Of a stretch of 64,000 nucleotides of DNA, positions 34,956 through 45,892 are shown piece by piece (position 1 is the first letter of the stretch; each line of letters opens with the position of its first letter). The DNA comes from Channallabes apus. Taxonomy: Eukaryota > Chordata > Actinopteri > Siluriformes > Clariidae. The DNA lies in NCBI GenBank assembly GCA_030522415.1, contig CM060105.1, forward strand, positions 11,217,706 through 11,281,705, read 5' to 3'. The notes below the pieces were generated by a model, which searched no databases, had not been told where the DNA came from, and saw only the letters and a program-made list of their open reading frames with translations. Position numbers and translations under genes: made by a program.

Positions 34956-35924
34956 TCAGATGGTTCGTAGTGTCCTGGAGATGTTGTCAGAGAGGACCGC
35001 TGCTCCAGCTCTGCTAGGGTGTAGGCCATCGGTGTGATAGAGCCTAGGACGCTCCCAGAAAACATTCCAGTTATCAACAAAGCGTAATTTCTGTTGTTGA
35101 CACCAAGATTGTAACCATTCATTAAAAGCAAATAATCTACTGAACTTCTCGATTCCTCGCTGAAATGTGGGAAGCGGTCCATATACGATGATCCTTGTCG
35201 TGGGTGATGTGCTGCGGACCTTCTCGACCAGGCTCCTGAAGTCCTTCTTTAGGATCTCCGTCTGCCTCAGCCTGGTGTCGTTCGTGCCGGCATGAAGGAC
35301 CACAGCTCCAATGTTCTTCCTCAGGGCAGCAGGCACCTGTGCAGCAACATCAAGAACACGTGCACCAGGTAAACAGCGTGTGTGCACCTTACCTTTAGCC
35401 GTGGTAGCACGCACGTGACGAACGATGGAGTCTCCGATGACCAGGACGTCGTGTGCCGTCTCGCGGAGAGGAGCGAAGCGGTTTTGGGTCGAGATGTCGA
35501 AGACGGGTGGTGGTGGTGGAGGGGGAGAGGTCCTCGCCCGGGGCTTGGCGTGCTTCTTCCGCCGCTGCTGTATCCAGGGTCCGTGGTGTCCCGGCGCCGG
35601 GGTGTAGGAAAACTCGGCGGGCTGCGTTCTTGGTGTGTTGGACCTGGGCAGAGAAACACGCGGGGTTGAGGTTGTAGGAGAATTCTCACGCCGAGAATTT
35701 ACCTGGGACAGGTGAGCGTCGGTCCGCGTCGATTCCAGCGTGGCTTTCCGCTGCTGTAGCCGGGCCAGCTTCACCTGTAGCTCACGGATCAGCTTCTCCA
35801 TGGCCTCCACCTCCAAATCCACCGAGTGCAGCTCCAATGTCTCCTCACCTGCACTCAGAGGCAGAATCACAACCGACATGGTGTCTAAACACGGAAAATA
35901 ATCAGTGTGAGGAAGCGAAAACAA
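34956..35924 (-). CDS. L2 LINE ORF1: coiled coil plus SGNH esterase
   Basis: An intact 322-codon frame; an internal Met at residue 16 (MSVVILPLSAGEETLE) may be the real start. Residues about 40-65 form a short leucine/glutamine heptad segment (LIRELQVKLARLQQRKATLE) suited to self-association. A Pro-rich linker with an eight-Pro run follows. Residues about 160-320 are an SGNH hydrolase: VIGDSIVRH (nucleophile Ser), HAGTNDTR (Asn block) and HTDGLHPSRAG (Asp and His). Such esterase ORF1 proteins are known from L2 and CR1 elements, where they are thought to bind RNA or lipid. All catalytic positions are present. Confidence 0.85.
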   Translation of the reverse strand: MFSLPHTDYFPCLDTMSVVILPLSAGEETLELHSVDLEVEAMEKLIRELQVKLARLQQRKATLESTRTDAHLSQVNSRRENSPTTSTPRVSLPRSNTPRTQPAEFSYTPAPGHHGPWIQQRRKKHAKPRARTSPPPPPPPVFDISTQNRFAPLRETAHDVLVIGDSIVRHVRATTAKGKVHTRCLPGARVLDVAAQVPAALRKNIGAVVLHAGTNDTRLRQTEILKKDFRSLVEKVRSTSPTTRIIVYGPLPTFQRGIEKFSRLFAFNEWLQSWCQQQKLRFVDNWNVFWERPRLYHTDGLHPSRAGAAVLSDNISRTLRTI

Positions 35925-35931
35925 ACTTTAC

Positions 35932-35970
35932 AAACAAACAAACAAACAAACAAACAAACAAACAAACAAA
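35932..35970 (+). repeat. AAAC microsatellite at L2 5' region
   Basis: About ten CAAA units directly upstream (minus-strand sense) of L2 ORF1, followed by GCTAATGCTAATTAGCGATG-type short repeats in the presumed L2 5' UTR. Confidence 0.85.
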
Positions 35971-36000
35971 CGTGATAGCCGGGCTAGCGATGCTAATGCT

Positions 36001-37494
36001 AATTAGCGATGCTAATGCCGGCTAAAAGCGGTGTGCTGCAAAACAATTAAAACTTAGCGATATAACACGCGTTTCGAGTAAATATATTATAAGATACTTA
36101 TCCGTTTTAAACCAAAAACAATGAAATTATCTACAAATATATACAAAGACCAACCAAACCAAAGGGACAAAGCAATAATCAAAGTCAATTGGAGGCAAAA
36201 AGTCAAAACCGGAATACACAACCAAACATCAAAACGCCAAAATCACAACCTCTTTCCAACTGGGAAACTGGGAATGCCACTGAACTCATTGTAGTGTTCA
36301 TGAATCCAGAGATGACGTTTGCTTTGTGACATGGTCCATTCTCATGCTGGAAGAAGACATTAGAAGATACTAAACCTTCTGGTGTTTATGTGGTTAAGGC
36401 TTGCGGTGTCTTATCCAGTGATCAGAGGTTGTTATATATTCAGTTTAGAATTGTGTGCAGTCTGATTCACTGTGCACGATGCACACACACACCACGTCTC
36501 TGATTCTGTTAAATTAGTTATAAATAAAGGACTGTGTTGTCTGTTCCCCAACATAGAAATGCAGGAACACTGGAGTCTTCATCTCACACACAGATGTTCA
36601 CAACAACCTGAAAATAAAAGAAAAACATCTGAATCAATAAACACAAACTGGATTTTTGTACTTTATGATCAGCAGCATGTAATCATCTCTGCTCCAAGAG
36701 AAACATTATCATTTCCTGTTTATATAATTTTATTCAACATTTATTCATACATGTACAATATCTGAGTTAGAACATTTAGCTAAAACAAATGTGAACTTCC
36801 ACAAGTTCTAACAGGAAAGTGAGCAGACGTTTATCATCACATCACTGCTCTTATACAATCACAGGTTTTAGAGCTTTTTTATAAAGTAACTCACTGCTGT
36901 GTGTTTTATCTCCTGTTCTACATGTATATTTAAGTGCAGACTTTAAGAAGAAGCGGAGGTGAAGTTTACAGGAATGACAGAAGACACGGTGAGGAGGTGG
37001 AGAGCTGGAAGGAGTGTCAGAGTGAGTAAAGTAGCTGATTAAATCTAATATTTGTGGCAGTGTGGCATTAAAGATGATGATTTTCATGAGTTTTTATGAG
37101 AGTTAAGGAGAAAGTCTGCTGCTTATCAGAAACAGGGAAAAGCTGAGATCATCTTATTCAGACAGAAGCAGCAGTATGAAGTCAGAGATAGCAGCGTGTC
37201 ACAAGGAGACCAGCTGTTCATTTACAATCACTCTCATGCACTCAGGTGGGATGTTTTATAAACTCCGTCTAACTCTCTGTCTTCTGCTTTCACATGAAGT
37301 TTAAATCAACACCAAACAGCATTAAAGATAATTGTTAGAAAAAGTCTGATTTAATAGAATAAAGTGACATTTTAACTCTGGAATCTGATATTTACTGGAA
37401 CTGAAGAGAAATGCACAAGCTAATGCTAATGTACAAAATAATGCTAATCAGTCTGTTAATGTTTCAGTGTTTATATAAAGAGATCATTACTCAC
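36001..37494 (+). other. Gene-poor stretch, possible NLR 3' region
   Basis: No clear exon. At about 36280-36380 the sequence resembles old DNA-transposon debris (minus-strand FFQHENGPCHKAN). A minus-strand AATAAA lies at about 36738-36743, which could be the polyadenylation signal of a gene containing the LRR exon at 37495-37668; this is inference only. Confidence 0.35.
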
Positions 37495-37668
37495 ATCAGT
37501 GTCTGTAGTTTGTAATGTTCATCGTCCTTAAGGTCAGAGAGACACTTCACTCCTGAGTCTCCTATTTTATTATACGACAGATTTAGTTCTCTCAGGTGTG
37601 AGGGGTTTGATCTCAGAGCTGAAGCGAGAGCAGCACAGCCTTCATCTGAGACACCACAACACACCAAC
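37495..37668 (-). pseudogene. Isolated LRR exon of fish NLR (NLRC3-like) type
   Basis: Exactly 174 bp between an acceptor (TCTCTGCAG, AG at 37670-37669) and a donor (GAT|GTGAGT at 37494-37493) on the minus strand. It encodes RLVCCGVSDEGCAALASALR, then NPSHLRELNLSYNKIGDSGV and KCLSDLKDDEHYKLQTL, two leucine-rich repeats. Fish NLR genes are built from many such 58-residue LRR exons that sense ligands for the NACHT domain. No other exon of the gene was seen within the window, so this may be a fragment left by duplication or the 3' end of a gene disrupted by element X on its 5' side. Confidence 0.8.
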
Positions 37669-37723
37669 CTGCAGAGACACAATGACACACACTTCACAGG
37701 ATATAAACTTCAATAAAAGACGA

Positions 37724-37725
37724 TT

Positions 37726-37766
<41 letters not shown>

Positions 37767-37848
37767 AAACATGGGCATTTTATCTAAAGTATGTTATTTT
37801 AATCAGTAATAATCCCTGTGTTCTCCTCACACACACACACACACCTAT
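37724..37848 (+). repeat. GT/GA and CA microsatellites
   Basis: (GT)n followed by (GA)n at about 37724-37766 and CACACA at about 37829-37846, in the intron side of the LRR exon. Confidence 0.85.
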
Positions 37849-38122
37849 TGATGGTCTTCTCTACTTTAGCTCTGTGTTACTATATGAATGGATTTCAGTT
37901 TGTGGGTTTATTCATAGACATTCTGTATTCATGATTAAATGTGTAATAAGATGAGACTATTTTTAAATGTTAGAGAAAGAACGAAAGCGGGAAATCTTCA
38001 TTGGTTTAATACTGCTTTTCCATTTAACTGTTTTTGTAACATAGATCAGGCAACCCTGTTCATAGCAGATAGACACAGATGTAGTGAAATAATCCTCACT
38101 AACAGAACTAATGTTCATCAGA
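37848..38122 (+). repeat. 275-bp repeat R, copy 2
   Basis: Partner of 16048-16324 (see there). Copy 2 ends AACAGAACTAATGTTCATC and the outer element X begins within a few bases after it. Confidence 0.75.
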
Positions 38123-38125
38123 AAC

Positions 38126-38300
38126 CTCCCACATGGAAAGAACCTATATGAGGATATATGCACATATATGAAACCTATATGCAGTATATATGCGCATATA
38201 TGATAATATATATGCTGCATATATGCGTATATATGCCACATGTAGGCAACATTGAGGTGCATATATGTGCATATACAGGCCATATAGGTCTCCTGTATTG
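38126..38300 (+). repeat. Palindrome-rich left end of X (copy A)
   Basis: Repeated ATATGCGCATATAT, ATATGCACATATAT and TATGTGCATATA palindromes spaced by AAACCTATATGCAG. The same arrangement opens copy B at 52900-53310, where the outermost part is duplicated in tandem. Confidence 0.8.
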
Positions 38301-38919
38301 CTTCTTTATGTCCACATGTAAGCCCTATATGTACATACAAGATATGTCTCCTTTCGCAGGATCTGGTCATTTTAGCTCATATCTCACTTTGGCAACTGTC
38401 ATACATGATGCCTAGCTCATATTTTCTATTATCAAGGCCATCACTAAGAACTAACTTTAAAAAAATGAAAAAACTTATGTGCGAACACATGAAATTGGTA
38501 TCCTAATTGCCCACATACAGAATATGGGGATATATGCACATATATGAAACCTCAGTCTCCGTGAAAATGTTTTTGAAACACGTCACTAAAATTAACTGAA
38601 ATGAGAAATATATCTATATATCTTAAAGTGTCTACTTTTAAATGATGCAAGTCACATTGAAAACAAATATTCTCAGTTTATGTAATCCGTATGAAACCAA
38701 GGAGAGGCACAGAATTTCTGTCGCACTTATCTGCTAATAACCCAAGGCAGGACACGCCCACACGCCAATCACACGGAAATCAGTCCGGGTAATTTACATA
38801 CTAGGCCACGCCCCCGGACACCGGCCTGATCAACACAGACACACACACACAGAGAGAGAGACAGGCTTGAAAACACTCAGATTAGGGGGAAAATTTGCAA
38901 ATCACAATGGGAGTCTACA

Positions 38920-39420
38920 AATTCGTCACTATGGAGAGAATTCGGTTGGAAGAATGTTATCCGGTTCTTTATTACTCCTATACAGAAAATACACAAGGGA
39001 AATAGTACTGATTGCTGGAGAGAGTGTGGGGAAAGGCAAGCTAATCATCATCATATATTTTGGGCTTGTCGAAAACTAACCCCATATTGGCAAGAGATTA
39101 AAAGGAATTTGGAAGCTGTTTTTAAAATAGAGATTAATTTTACTTGTGAATCCCTGTATTTTGGTAACATCATTCTAGATGGAGGAAACAATAAGAAGAG
39201 AAAATTGATGTTAATTCTTCTCACAGCAAGTAAAAAAGCAATTACTAGAAAGTGGTTAAAACCAGAGCCTCCCACAGTTGAAGGATGGATTGATATCATA
39301 CATGATATATATGTAATGGAAAAACTATCCTTCTCATTGAGAACTCAAATGGAAGATTTTTTGCAGATCTGGAGTAAATGGCTGGACTACATTAAACCAA
39401 TACGCCCAGACTTTTCCTGA
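38920..39420 (+). pseudogene. L1 ORF2 C-terminal fragment
   Basis: Starts in one frame (KIHKGNSTDCWRECGEG) and, after a frameshift near 39090, continues in the frame of 39109-39420: QEIKRNLEAVFKIEINFT, LILLTASKKAITRKWLKPEP and FLQIWSKWLDYIKPIRPDFS before the stop. The TASKKAITRKW and IWxKWxxYI blocks are typical of the L1 C-terminus in fish. Non-functional. Confidence 0.82.
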
Positions 39421-39769
39421 ATTGTAACAAGTGCAATGTAGGCAATAATGCACAAATTAACACATGTTGTAAGAGCTCCCCTTGTTCTATTGTTCGGATG
39501 TGTATATAGTTGTTAAGTGGAAGAAAATACATCACAGATGTAATATTTTGGTTGTTTTTTTGTTTTTTTTAGGCTGGGAACAAACAATACCTTAGATTTG
39601 TATCTATTATTATTTTTATTTTTTTTTAGTATTATTATTAGTATTATTTTATTTATCTGCCTATTTAATCACACTTATATTTATTTTTAGTTGTTTCACT
39701 ATAGATGAGGGTGTGTGTAATGTAGACAGCAATATTATTTCTTGTATGTATGGGCGAGTGGATAGGCAG

Positions 39770-40150
39770 GTATGCAGGTGTGTATGTATGTGTGTATGTA
39801 TGTATGTATATGTATATGTGTATGTGTATGTATGTATGTATATATAGATATATATGAGTGTGTGAGTGGTTATATACGTGTATATGGGTATGTGAATATG
39901 TATATATATGTGTGTGTGAGTGGGTGTGTGTGAACAATTATTACTATTATTACGGTTTTATTATTTTATTTATGTTTATTTATTTACTTATTTTTTATGT
40001 GTGTGTGTATGTATGTGTATGTATGTATGTATGTGTGTATATATATTATATATGTATGTATGTGTGTATATATATGTATGTGTATGTATGTGTGTATGTA
40101 TATGTATGTGTGTGTGTGTGTATGTGTATGTATATATATTATTATTATTA
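39770..40150 (+). repeat. TATG/TGTG microsatellite in L1 3' UTR
   Basis: Long runs of GTATGTATGT, TATATA and GTGTGT with ATT-rich spacers. Tyr/Cys/Val-rich open frames over it are artefacts. Confidence 0.9.
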
Positions 40151-40295
40151 TTATTTTTTTTTTTTGAGATACAGAGAAGTTATAAATGTCCTTGCCTATG
40201 TATATTCTTTCTGAAAAAGTAAATAAAAAAAAAAATTAAAAAAAAAAAAAAAAGAAAACACTCAGATTCAGTGAGTTTTCTGCACGTTTTGGAAG

Positions 40296-40439
40296 ATGGC
40301 ACGCGCTTACACATCCGAGGAAACTCTTAAGAAAGTTCTGGAAAGTGGGAGGAGTTTACATTTACCTCAGAAGAAGACTGTGTGACTCTGACGACGAACA
40401 GGAGCATTTTGAACAGAGAATAGACCCATGCTACACTGG
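40296..40439 (+). pseudogene. X copy A first exon (piggyBac-type N-terminus)
   Basis: Starts ATG at 40296 (MARAYTSEETLKKVLESG). After a frame change caused by an extra GAG-like duplication, the acid stretch SEEDCDSDDEQEHFEQRID can be read, ending at a GT donor (TGG|GTAAGT, 40440). The acidic Ser-rich start is usual for piggyBac-derived proteins. Copy B (53904-54036) lacks the G-rich insert but is also out of frame. Confidence 0.55.
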
Positions 40440-41404
40440 GTAAGTTATTAAGTCTTATATAACTCGTATTCTGATAATATTAAACTAATATTAGTAAATA
40501 TTTTCCTCACTACAGCTAGCTCTTGTCAGCTTGTGTGACACATTGGCTTTCAATGCCATTTATATAGTTTAGGTAAATCATGCTAACATGCTGCCTTATG
40601 TAGCACAAACATGATATTTCCCGGTGGCTAAGCTAATGCCTTATGGAGTTTACAGATGTTTATAAATGTTCTAATGTATTTCACCTTGTTTTGGATAGCT
40701 TTAGATTATAGTTGCTAATATGTATTTGGTTCCATTTTGGTTAGCTTATAACACTGCTATCAGTAATGTTATTTAGCACAAACAAGCTAGTTCCAGGTGG
40801 CTAAAATACAGCCTTATGTAGCTACAGTGGGAGCCACGTCAAACAGCCGCCTGGAGCATGACTGCTCCGTGGCAGATCCATGAAGGGTTAATGCAGGCTT
40901 CGTGCATGGAATGTGATCCCCCGCGATGACGCAGTTAACGATGCCCCGCCCCATAAACGCCCCCATGCGCTTTCTAAAAAGATGGTTGCAATGCCGTATA
41001 ATTCCGCCAGATGGAGCATTGACTGGCACAGTTAACTGCAGTGTCCAGGAAACCCAATACCGTATCTTTAATATACAGACAGTTCTTGCATTGTCAACAT
41101 AGTTTCATAAATAGATGAAAAAACAACAACAGACCGATTAATAAAACAGATTTGTTAAATCACTCAATACACAACCCATGATGATTATGCTATTTATTAT
41201 TTAATAATGAATTAATAAAATTAGTTAGTGAAATATTTTTTAAGACATCCTGAAATGATCCTTAAAGACACGGTAGCGGCTGTAATTTGTCTATACCGAT
41301 CATTGTAGGTACGGAATAAAAACGCAGGCTATGTACAGTATTTTACATTACGGTGTATTTTACCCCATTCCATTTAATATACTGATAGATAATATTTTGC
41401 TGCA

Positions 41405-41725
41405 AAGTAAAGCTCAAAATGTAACGTCTGCTTGGGTTTGTTTTCGTTATATTTTTGATGATGTTTTCGCTGATTTTTTCACTGATAGTCTACAAGTGGC
41501 ATAAGAAATGCAATTAATGCCGCATGCAACCTGGAATAAATATCTGCCCATATGGAATCATGCATAATGCTCCCCCGTCAAAAGATCTGATGGGGCATTA
41601 ATCACTTAAACACTTGGAAACAATAGTAAAAAAAAAAGTTCCAGAGGGTTAGCGCCTGTTATACTAATGTATTTTTACTGATTTTTTTTTTTACTGCTTA
41701 TATTTCGTTGGGTTTTACGCAATTT

Positions 41726-41770
<45 letters not shown>
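41405..41770 (+). repeat. Internal duplication, left copy
   Basis: Shares TGCTTGGGTTTGTTTTCGTT, AAAGATCTGATGGGGCAT, TTTTACGC.ATTTCATGT and a terminal GT tract with 41965-42410. The two are diverged but in the same order and orientation. Confidence 0.7.
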
Positions 41771-41780
<10 letters not shown>

Positions 41781-41822
41781 ACGAGAGAGAGAGGATACTC
41801 TGACAAGACCATCTTCCGTGTG

Positions 41823-41907
41823 GCTCCCGTGGCGCAATCGGTTAGCGCGTGACACTAATAAAGCGGTCCAGGTGAAGCAATGCCGAGTTCGAGTCTCACC
41901 TAAAGCA
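41823..41907 (+). tRNA. tRNA-Ile(UAU)-like pseudogene
   Basis: GCTCCCGTGGCGCAATCGGT followed by TAGCGCG has the D-arm and A-box of tRNA-Ile(UAU). An anticodon-like TAATAA loop, an intron-like insertion, then GAGTTCGAGTCTCACC as B-box and T-arm. About eight bases of the variable/T region are missing and the 3' acceptor strand (CTAAAGC) pairs poorly with GCTCCCG, so it is a pseudogene. Confidence 0.6.
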
Positions 41908-41964
41908 CCCAAAGCATTTTACTGCATATCGCACTGTGTATGTGACAAATCAAATTTGAATTTG

Positions 41965-42450
41965 AAAGTAAAGCTTAAAATGTAACTTCTGCTTGGGTTT
42001 GTTTTCGTTATATTTTTTATGTTTTCGCTGAAAGTCAAATTGGCATAACAAATTGATTAATGGCGCATAATATCTGGAACAAATCTCTGTCCATACGGAT
42101 CAGTGTGTCTTTAGTCATTTAACCAGCATAATGTCCCACATTAAAGATCTGATGGGGCATAAATCACTTATCACAACGGTGTATAGATGCAGCAGCAGAG
42201 ACAGATTTAATCCCCATAAACATTCACACTTGAAAACAAAACTAACAGAAGTAAACAGTTCTAGAGTGTTAGTGTCTGTTATCACAGGACAGGAATCACC
42301 TACAGGATACTACTGTATTTTACTGCTCATATTTTTACCCTAGTTTCATTTGGTTTTACGCGATTTCATGTATTATTTGTGTGTGTCTGTGTCTGTGTGT
42401 GTGTGAGTGCGAGAGATAGCGTGAGAGCGCGTGCGCGAGAGAGGGCTTAC
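41965..42450 (+). repeat. Internal duplication, right copy
   Basis: Diverged partner of 41405-41770, ending in GTGTGTGTCTGTGTCTGTG followed by a GAGAG/GCGCG-rich stretch, just as the left copy ends in GT and GCGCACGAGAGAG. Confidence 0.7.
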
Positions 42451-43324
42451 ATGCTGATTTATCCAAGGTTACCTGGCTTACTACCTATAAAAAATATTTC
42501 AATTTAACTCATGGGTCTCAATCACAGATGACACGACAAATTATATACTCTGAAACGTTCATTTGAACATTTAAAAATATATACAAAAACATGAATACTA
42601 ATGTTATCATGGTGTAAATTATTAACATTAGGTTAGGTCCTGCCCTTAATTAATTCATATTATAATTACTTTTACATAGTATAGTTACTGGACTGACATG
42701 ACCAAAACTAGCTATTTGATTTAGCCTTTCTAAAATCAACCCATATATCATTTATAATCAGAAAACATAAAACATATTATGATCTGTTCAACAGCCCATC
42801 TGTTTTAATTTAGTTTGTATTTTTTATTATTCATAAGACAACCTTTCAGTTTTGTAAATATTTTAGTTATAGTGTGTTAAGTCTTACTTTAGGTTAAACG
42901 TTTTTGAGAATTTGACCATCCAGCTTAGATAAATGTTATGTCATTGATTGATAAAATCTGGATTAAGGATATTATATAATATATATATATATATAATTAT
43001 ATATATATATTTATTTTTTAGTTTCCCCCTGAGGGATTGCCACCTTATTGTGGTCTGGGGGTTTGCGTGCCTCAACACAATTCAGCAAATACAATACTGT
43101 TACTATACAGTAAGGCCAGGTAAAAACAGTGCTCGAACATGATGCCCCCCTCCCCCCACCCCGTGTTGTCTGGTCTAGAACGGCGCTGCCTCTGACCGTC
43201 TTTTGTCTTGTAAATGAGTATTCTCACTCACCTTCCAATCCCCCCAGCGCACACACTCTGTTTGTACTGTAAACTGTACTGTAACTGTTTGCTAGGGCAC
43301 TTGGTTATACACAGTACTTTAATT
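42451..43324 (+). other. AT-rich gene-free stretch
   Basis: No coding region. Contains a TA microsatellite (about 42972-43010) and, at about 43040, CCACCTTATTGTGGTCTGGG, which resembles a piece of a common fish LINE leader but is too short to assign. Confidence 0.4.
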
Positions 43325-43340
43325 TGCCATAGAAAATGTT

Positions 43341-44108
43341 TTGGAGTGTGTAACAATTGAAATTGAAACAAAAAGTACAAAAAATATAATGATCAGTTGT
43401 GTGTACAGAGCTCCAGGCACATGCATTGATAAATTTACAAAAGAGTTATTTGATATGTTCGACCAATCAATTAAAAATAAGGTAAACATCATATGTGGTG
43501 ATCTTAACATTGATTTACTAAATCCACATGGAAGTAAGAGAATTGCTAATTTTATTGATGCACTGTACAGTTATGGTTTGATTCCAATGATAACAAAACC
43601 TAGTAGATTGACAAAAGATACAGCAACATTAATAGATCATATATATACTAATGAATTAAAAGGAAAAAGACTAGGAGGGTTGCTTATCAATGATATCACA
43701 GACCATCTTCCAGTTTTTGTGATTTTCTATGATTTATTGAAAAATCCCCCCCTCAAAAAAAGGACTAATAGTTATAAAATTATTCGCAATAGAACACAAG
43801 AGGCAATAGATGCTCTTAATGAAGATTTAAAAATACAAAATTGGGATGAAGTTTATGCATATAGCAATCCCAGTAAGGCGTATGAAGTGTTCTTGAATAT
43901 ATTAAATGAGCAAATTAATAAACATTGTTCATCTAAGAGGATTATAATAAAGCAAAAGAATGTATATAAACCATGGATTTCTAAAGGAATAGAGAAGGCA
44001 TGTAAAAAGAAAAATGTCCTATTCACGAAATTTCTAACAACAAGATCAAAACAAGCAGAAATTGATTATAAGACTTCAGTAAGAAGGACTATTACAATAG
44101 GTTATTGA
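43341..44108 (+). pseudogene. LINE ORF2 part 1: APE endonuclease
   Basis: Open for 255 codons. Endonuclease motifs: SCVYRAPG, NIICGDLNIDLLNP, LIDHIYTNEL and INDITDHLPVFVIF with the catalytic Asp, Asn, Asp and His. The N-terminal quarter with the first Glu block is missing, fitting 5' truncation. The frame ends just after a one-base shift; the other frame continues as YYNRLLNIHK. Confidence 0.82.
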
Positions 44109-45139
44109 ATATCCATAAAAACAATGTAAAAGCAACATGGAAGGTACTTAATGGTATACTTAAAAATAATACATGTAGTTTTGATTACCCAAATCGTTTT
44201 GTAAATGATGATAATCAAAGTATAAATAAAGGGGAAGATATTGTCAATGAATTTAATAAGTATTTTGTAAATGTTGGATCTAAATTAGCAGAAAAAATTA
44301 CTAAACATGGATCAGTGAATGAAGTAAAAAACTTATGTAATAAGTATACAATGTTTATTCAGGCTGTAGATGAAAAAGAAATACTTCTAACAGTTAATAA
44401 TTGCAAGAGTAAATATTCCACCGATTGTGATGATCTAGACATGTCATTATTAAAAAATATAATTGTGAGTATAGCAAAACCTTTTGCTTACATTTGTAGT
44501 CTGTCTTTCTTAACCGGTATCTTTCCTAGTAAAATGAAAATGGCAAAAGTTATTCCGATCTTTAAAGGAGGAGATCATTATTCCTTCTCTAATTACAGAC
44601 CAATTGCTCTTCTGCCGCAGTTTTCAAAAATCTTAGAGAAAGTATTTGTGCAGAGGCTTGACAAATTTATAGAAAAACATAATTTACTGAGTGAATATCA
44701 ATTCGGATTTAGGACTAAGAGGTCGACTTCAATGGCAGTAATGAAAATGGTTGAAGATATCTCAACTGCAGTAGAAAACAAGGAATATACATTGGGAGTA
44801 TTTTTAGATTTAAAGAAAGCATTTGATACAATTGATTATGATTTATTAGTGAAGAAATTGTTAAATTATGGAATAAGAGGAAAAGCGTTAGACTGGATAA
44901 AAAGCTACCTGGAAAGCAGACATCAGTATGTACAAATTAATAATGACAAATCTGACTTATTGGAAGTTACATGCGGTGTTCCACAAGGTTCAGTATTGGG
45001 CCCTAAATTATTTGTGTTGTATGTTAATGATATTGATAAAGTGTCCAATGTATTAAAATTTTTATTATTTGCTGATGACACTACTTTATATTTATCAGGT
45101 AAAAATTTGAAACAGCTTCTGAACACAGTGGAAAATTAA
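44105..45139 (+). pseudogene. LINE ORF2 part 2: reverse transcriptase
   Basis: 344 codons. RT motifs in order: AKVIPIFKGGDHYSFSNYRP, EYQFGFRTKRST, GVFLDLKKAFDTIDYDLL (catalytic Asp), GVPQGSVLGPKLF and LLFADDTTLYLS (catalytic DD). It ends at a single stop (45137-45139) after NTVEN; the same frame goes on. Confidence 0.87.
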
Positions 45140-45892
45140 TTGCTGAGGCTTAAAAGTTGGTTAGATGATAGTAAGCTTTCATTGAATTTGACTAAAACTA
45201 AGTTCATAATTTTTAGTAATCAAAAAATTAATCATGATGTGAAAATAAGAATTAATAATGAGGAAATAGAAAGAGTCTCCAAAATTAAATTTTTGGGAGT
45301 AATAATTGACAACAAACTGAATTGGAAACCACATATTAATTTTATTAAGACAAAAATCTCTAAATCAGTTGGAATTCTTAACAGATTAAAGTATGCATTG
45401 GATAATAAAACATTACACATATTGTATTGTACACTCATATTTCCATACATCACTTATTGTGTGGAGGTATGGGGGCATACTTATAAAACTTATTTAAACC
45501 CAATATCTGTGTTACAAAAAAAAGCAATAAGGATTGTTAATAAGGCCGATTATTATGAACACACAAATAAATTGTTTATAAAATCTAAAGTTTTTAAATT
45601 TGTGGATCTAGTTGATTTGTATACTGCACAAATAATGTATAAAGCCTATAATAATTTACTTCCCAGCTGCATCCAGAGGCTGTTCAAAATTAAAGTCAGC
45701 CAGTACTACTGTCTAAGAGGAATGTTCATGTTTAGCAAAATTAGGGCCAGAACAAATTTAAAGAATAAATGCATTTCCGTTAAAGGGGTTAATTTATGGA
45801 ATAAATGTGATATGGAATTAAAATTATGTAATTCACTTCATAGATTTAAAAAAATGTTTAAAGACAAGGTGTTTAGTGAATATATGACATAA
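45140..45892 (+). pseudogene. LINE ORF2 part 3: RT thumb and C-terminal region
   Basis: 250 codons in the same frame as part 2. LRLKSWLDDSKLSLNLTKTK, IKFLGVIIDNKLNW and YCTLIFPYITYCVEVWG are standard RT thumb-region blocks. It ends FKDKVFSEYMT with a normal stop. Confidence 0.85.

Larger units (their letters stand above)
27618..36000 (-). mobile_element. L2-clade LINE with esterase ORF1, split by Gypsy-2
   Basis: Minus-strand order: 5' region near 36000, ORF1 (35924-34956), ORF2 (34859-32552, then 29035-28380), 3' UTR (28379-27618) ending in a short ATTGA-type tandem tail, as fish L2 elements do. ORF2 has an APE endonuclease and an RT. The only defects seen are one stop in RT (33192), a one-base frameshift near 28920 and the Gypsy-2 insertion. 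The exact 5' end and target duplication were not found. Confidence 0.85.
38884..40253 (+). mobile_element. 5'-truncated L1-clade LINE in X copy A
   Basis: Flanked by a perfect 15-bp duplication GAAAACACTCAGATT (38869-38883 and 40254-40268). It ends in an A-rich tail (about 40221-40253). Copy B of X has no insertion at the matching site (about 53860-53875). The element keeps the C-terminal end of ORF2 and a 3' UTR with TATG/TGTG microsatellites (39780-40140). Classic target-primed insertion of a truncated L1. Confidence 0.9.

Noticed and set aside
36280..36380. Transposase-like reading (minus strand, HENGPCHKAN)
   Set aside because: Too short and diverged to assign to a family; mentioned only as possible debris.
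39665..40222. Tyr/Cys/Val- or His/Thr-rich frames
   Set aside because: TATG/TGTG microsatellite in the L1 3' UTR.
43020..43090. LINE leader-like stretch before 43325
   Set aside because: Only about 40 bp of weak recall-based similarity; not enough for a feature and not continuous with the LINE.
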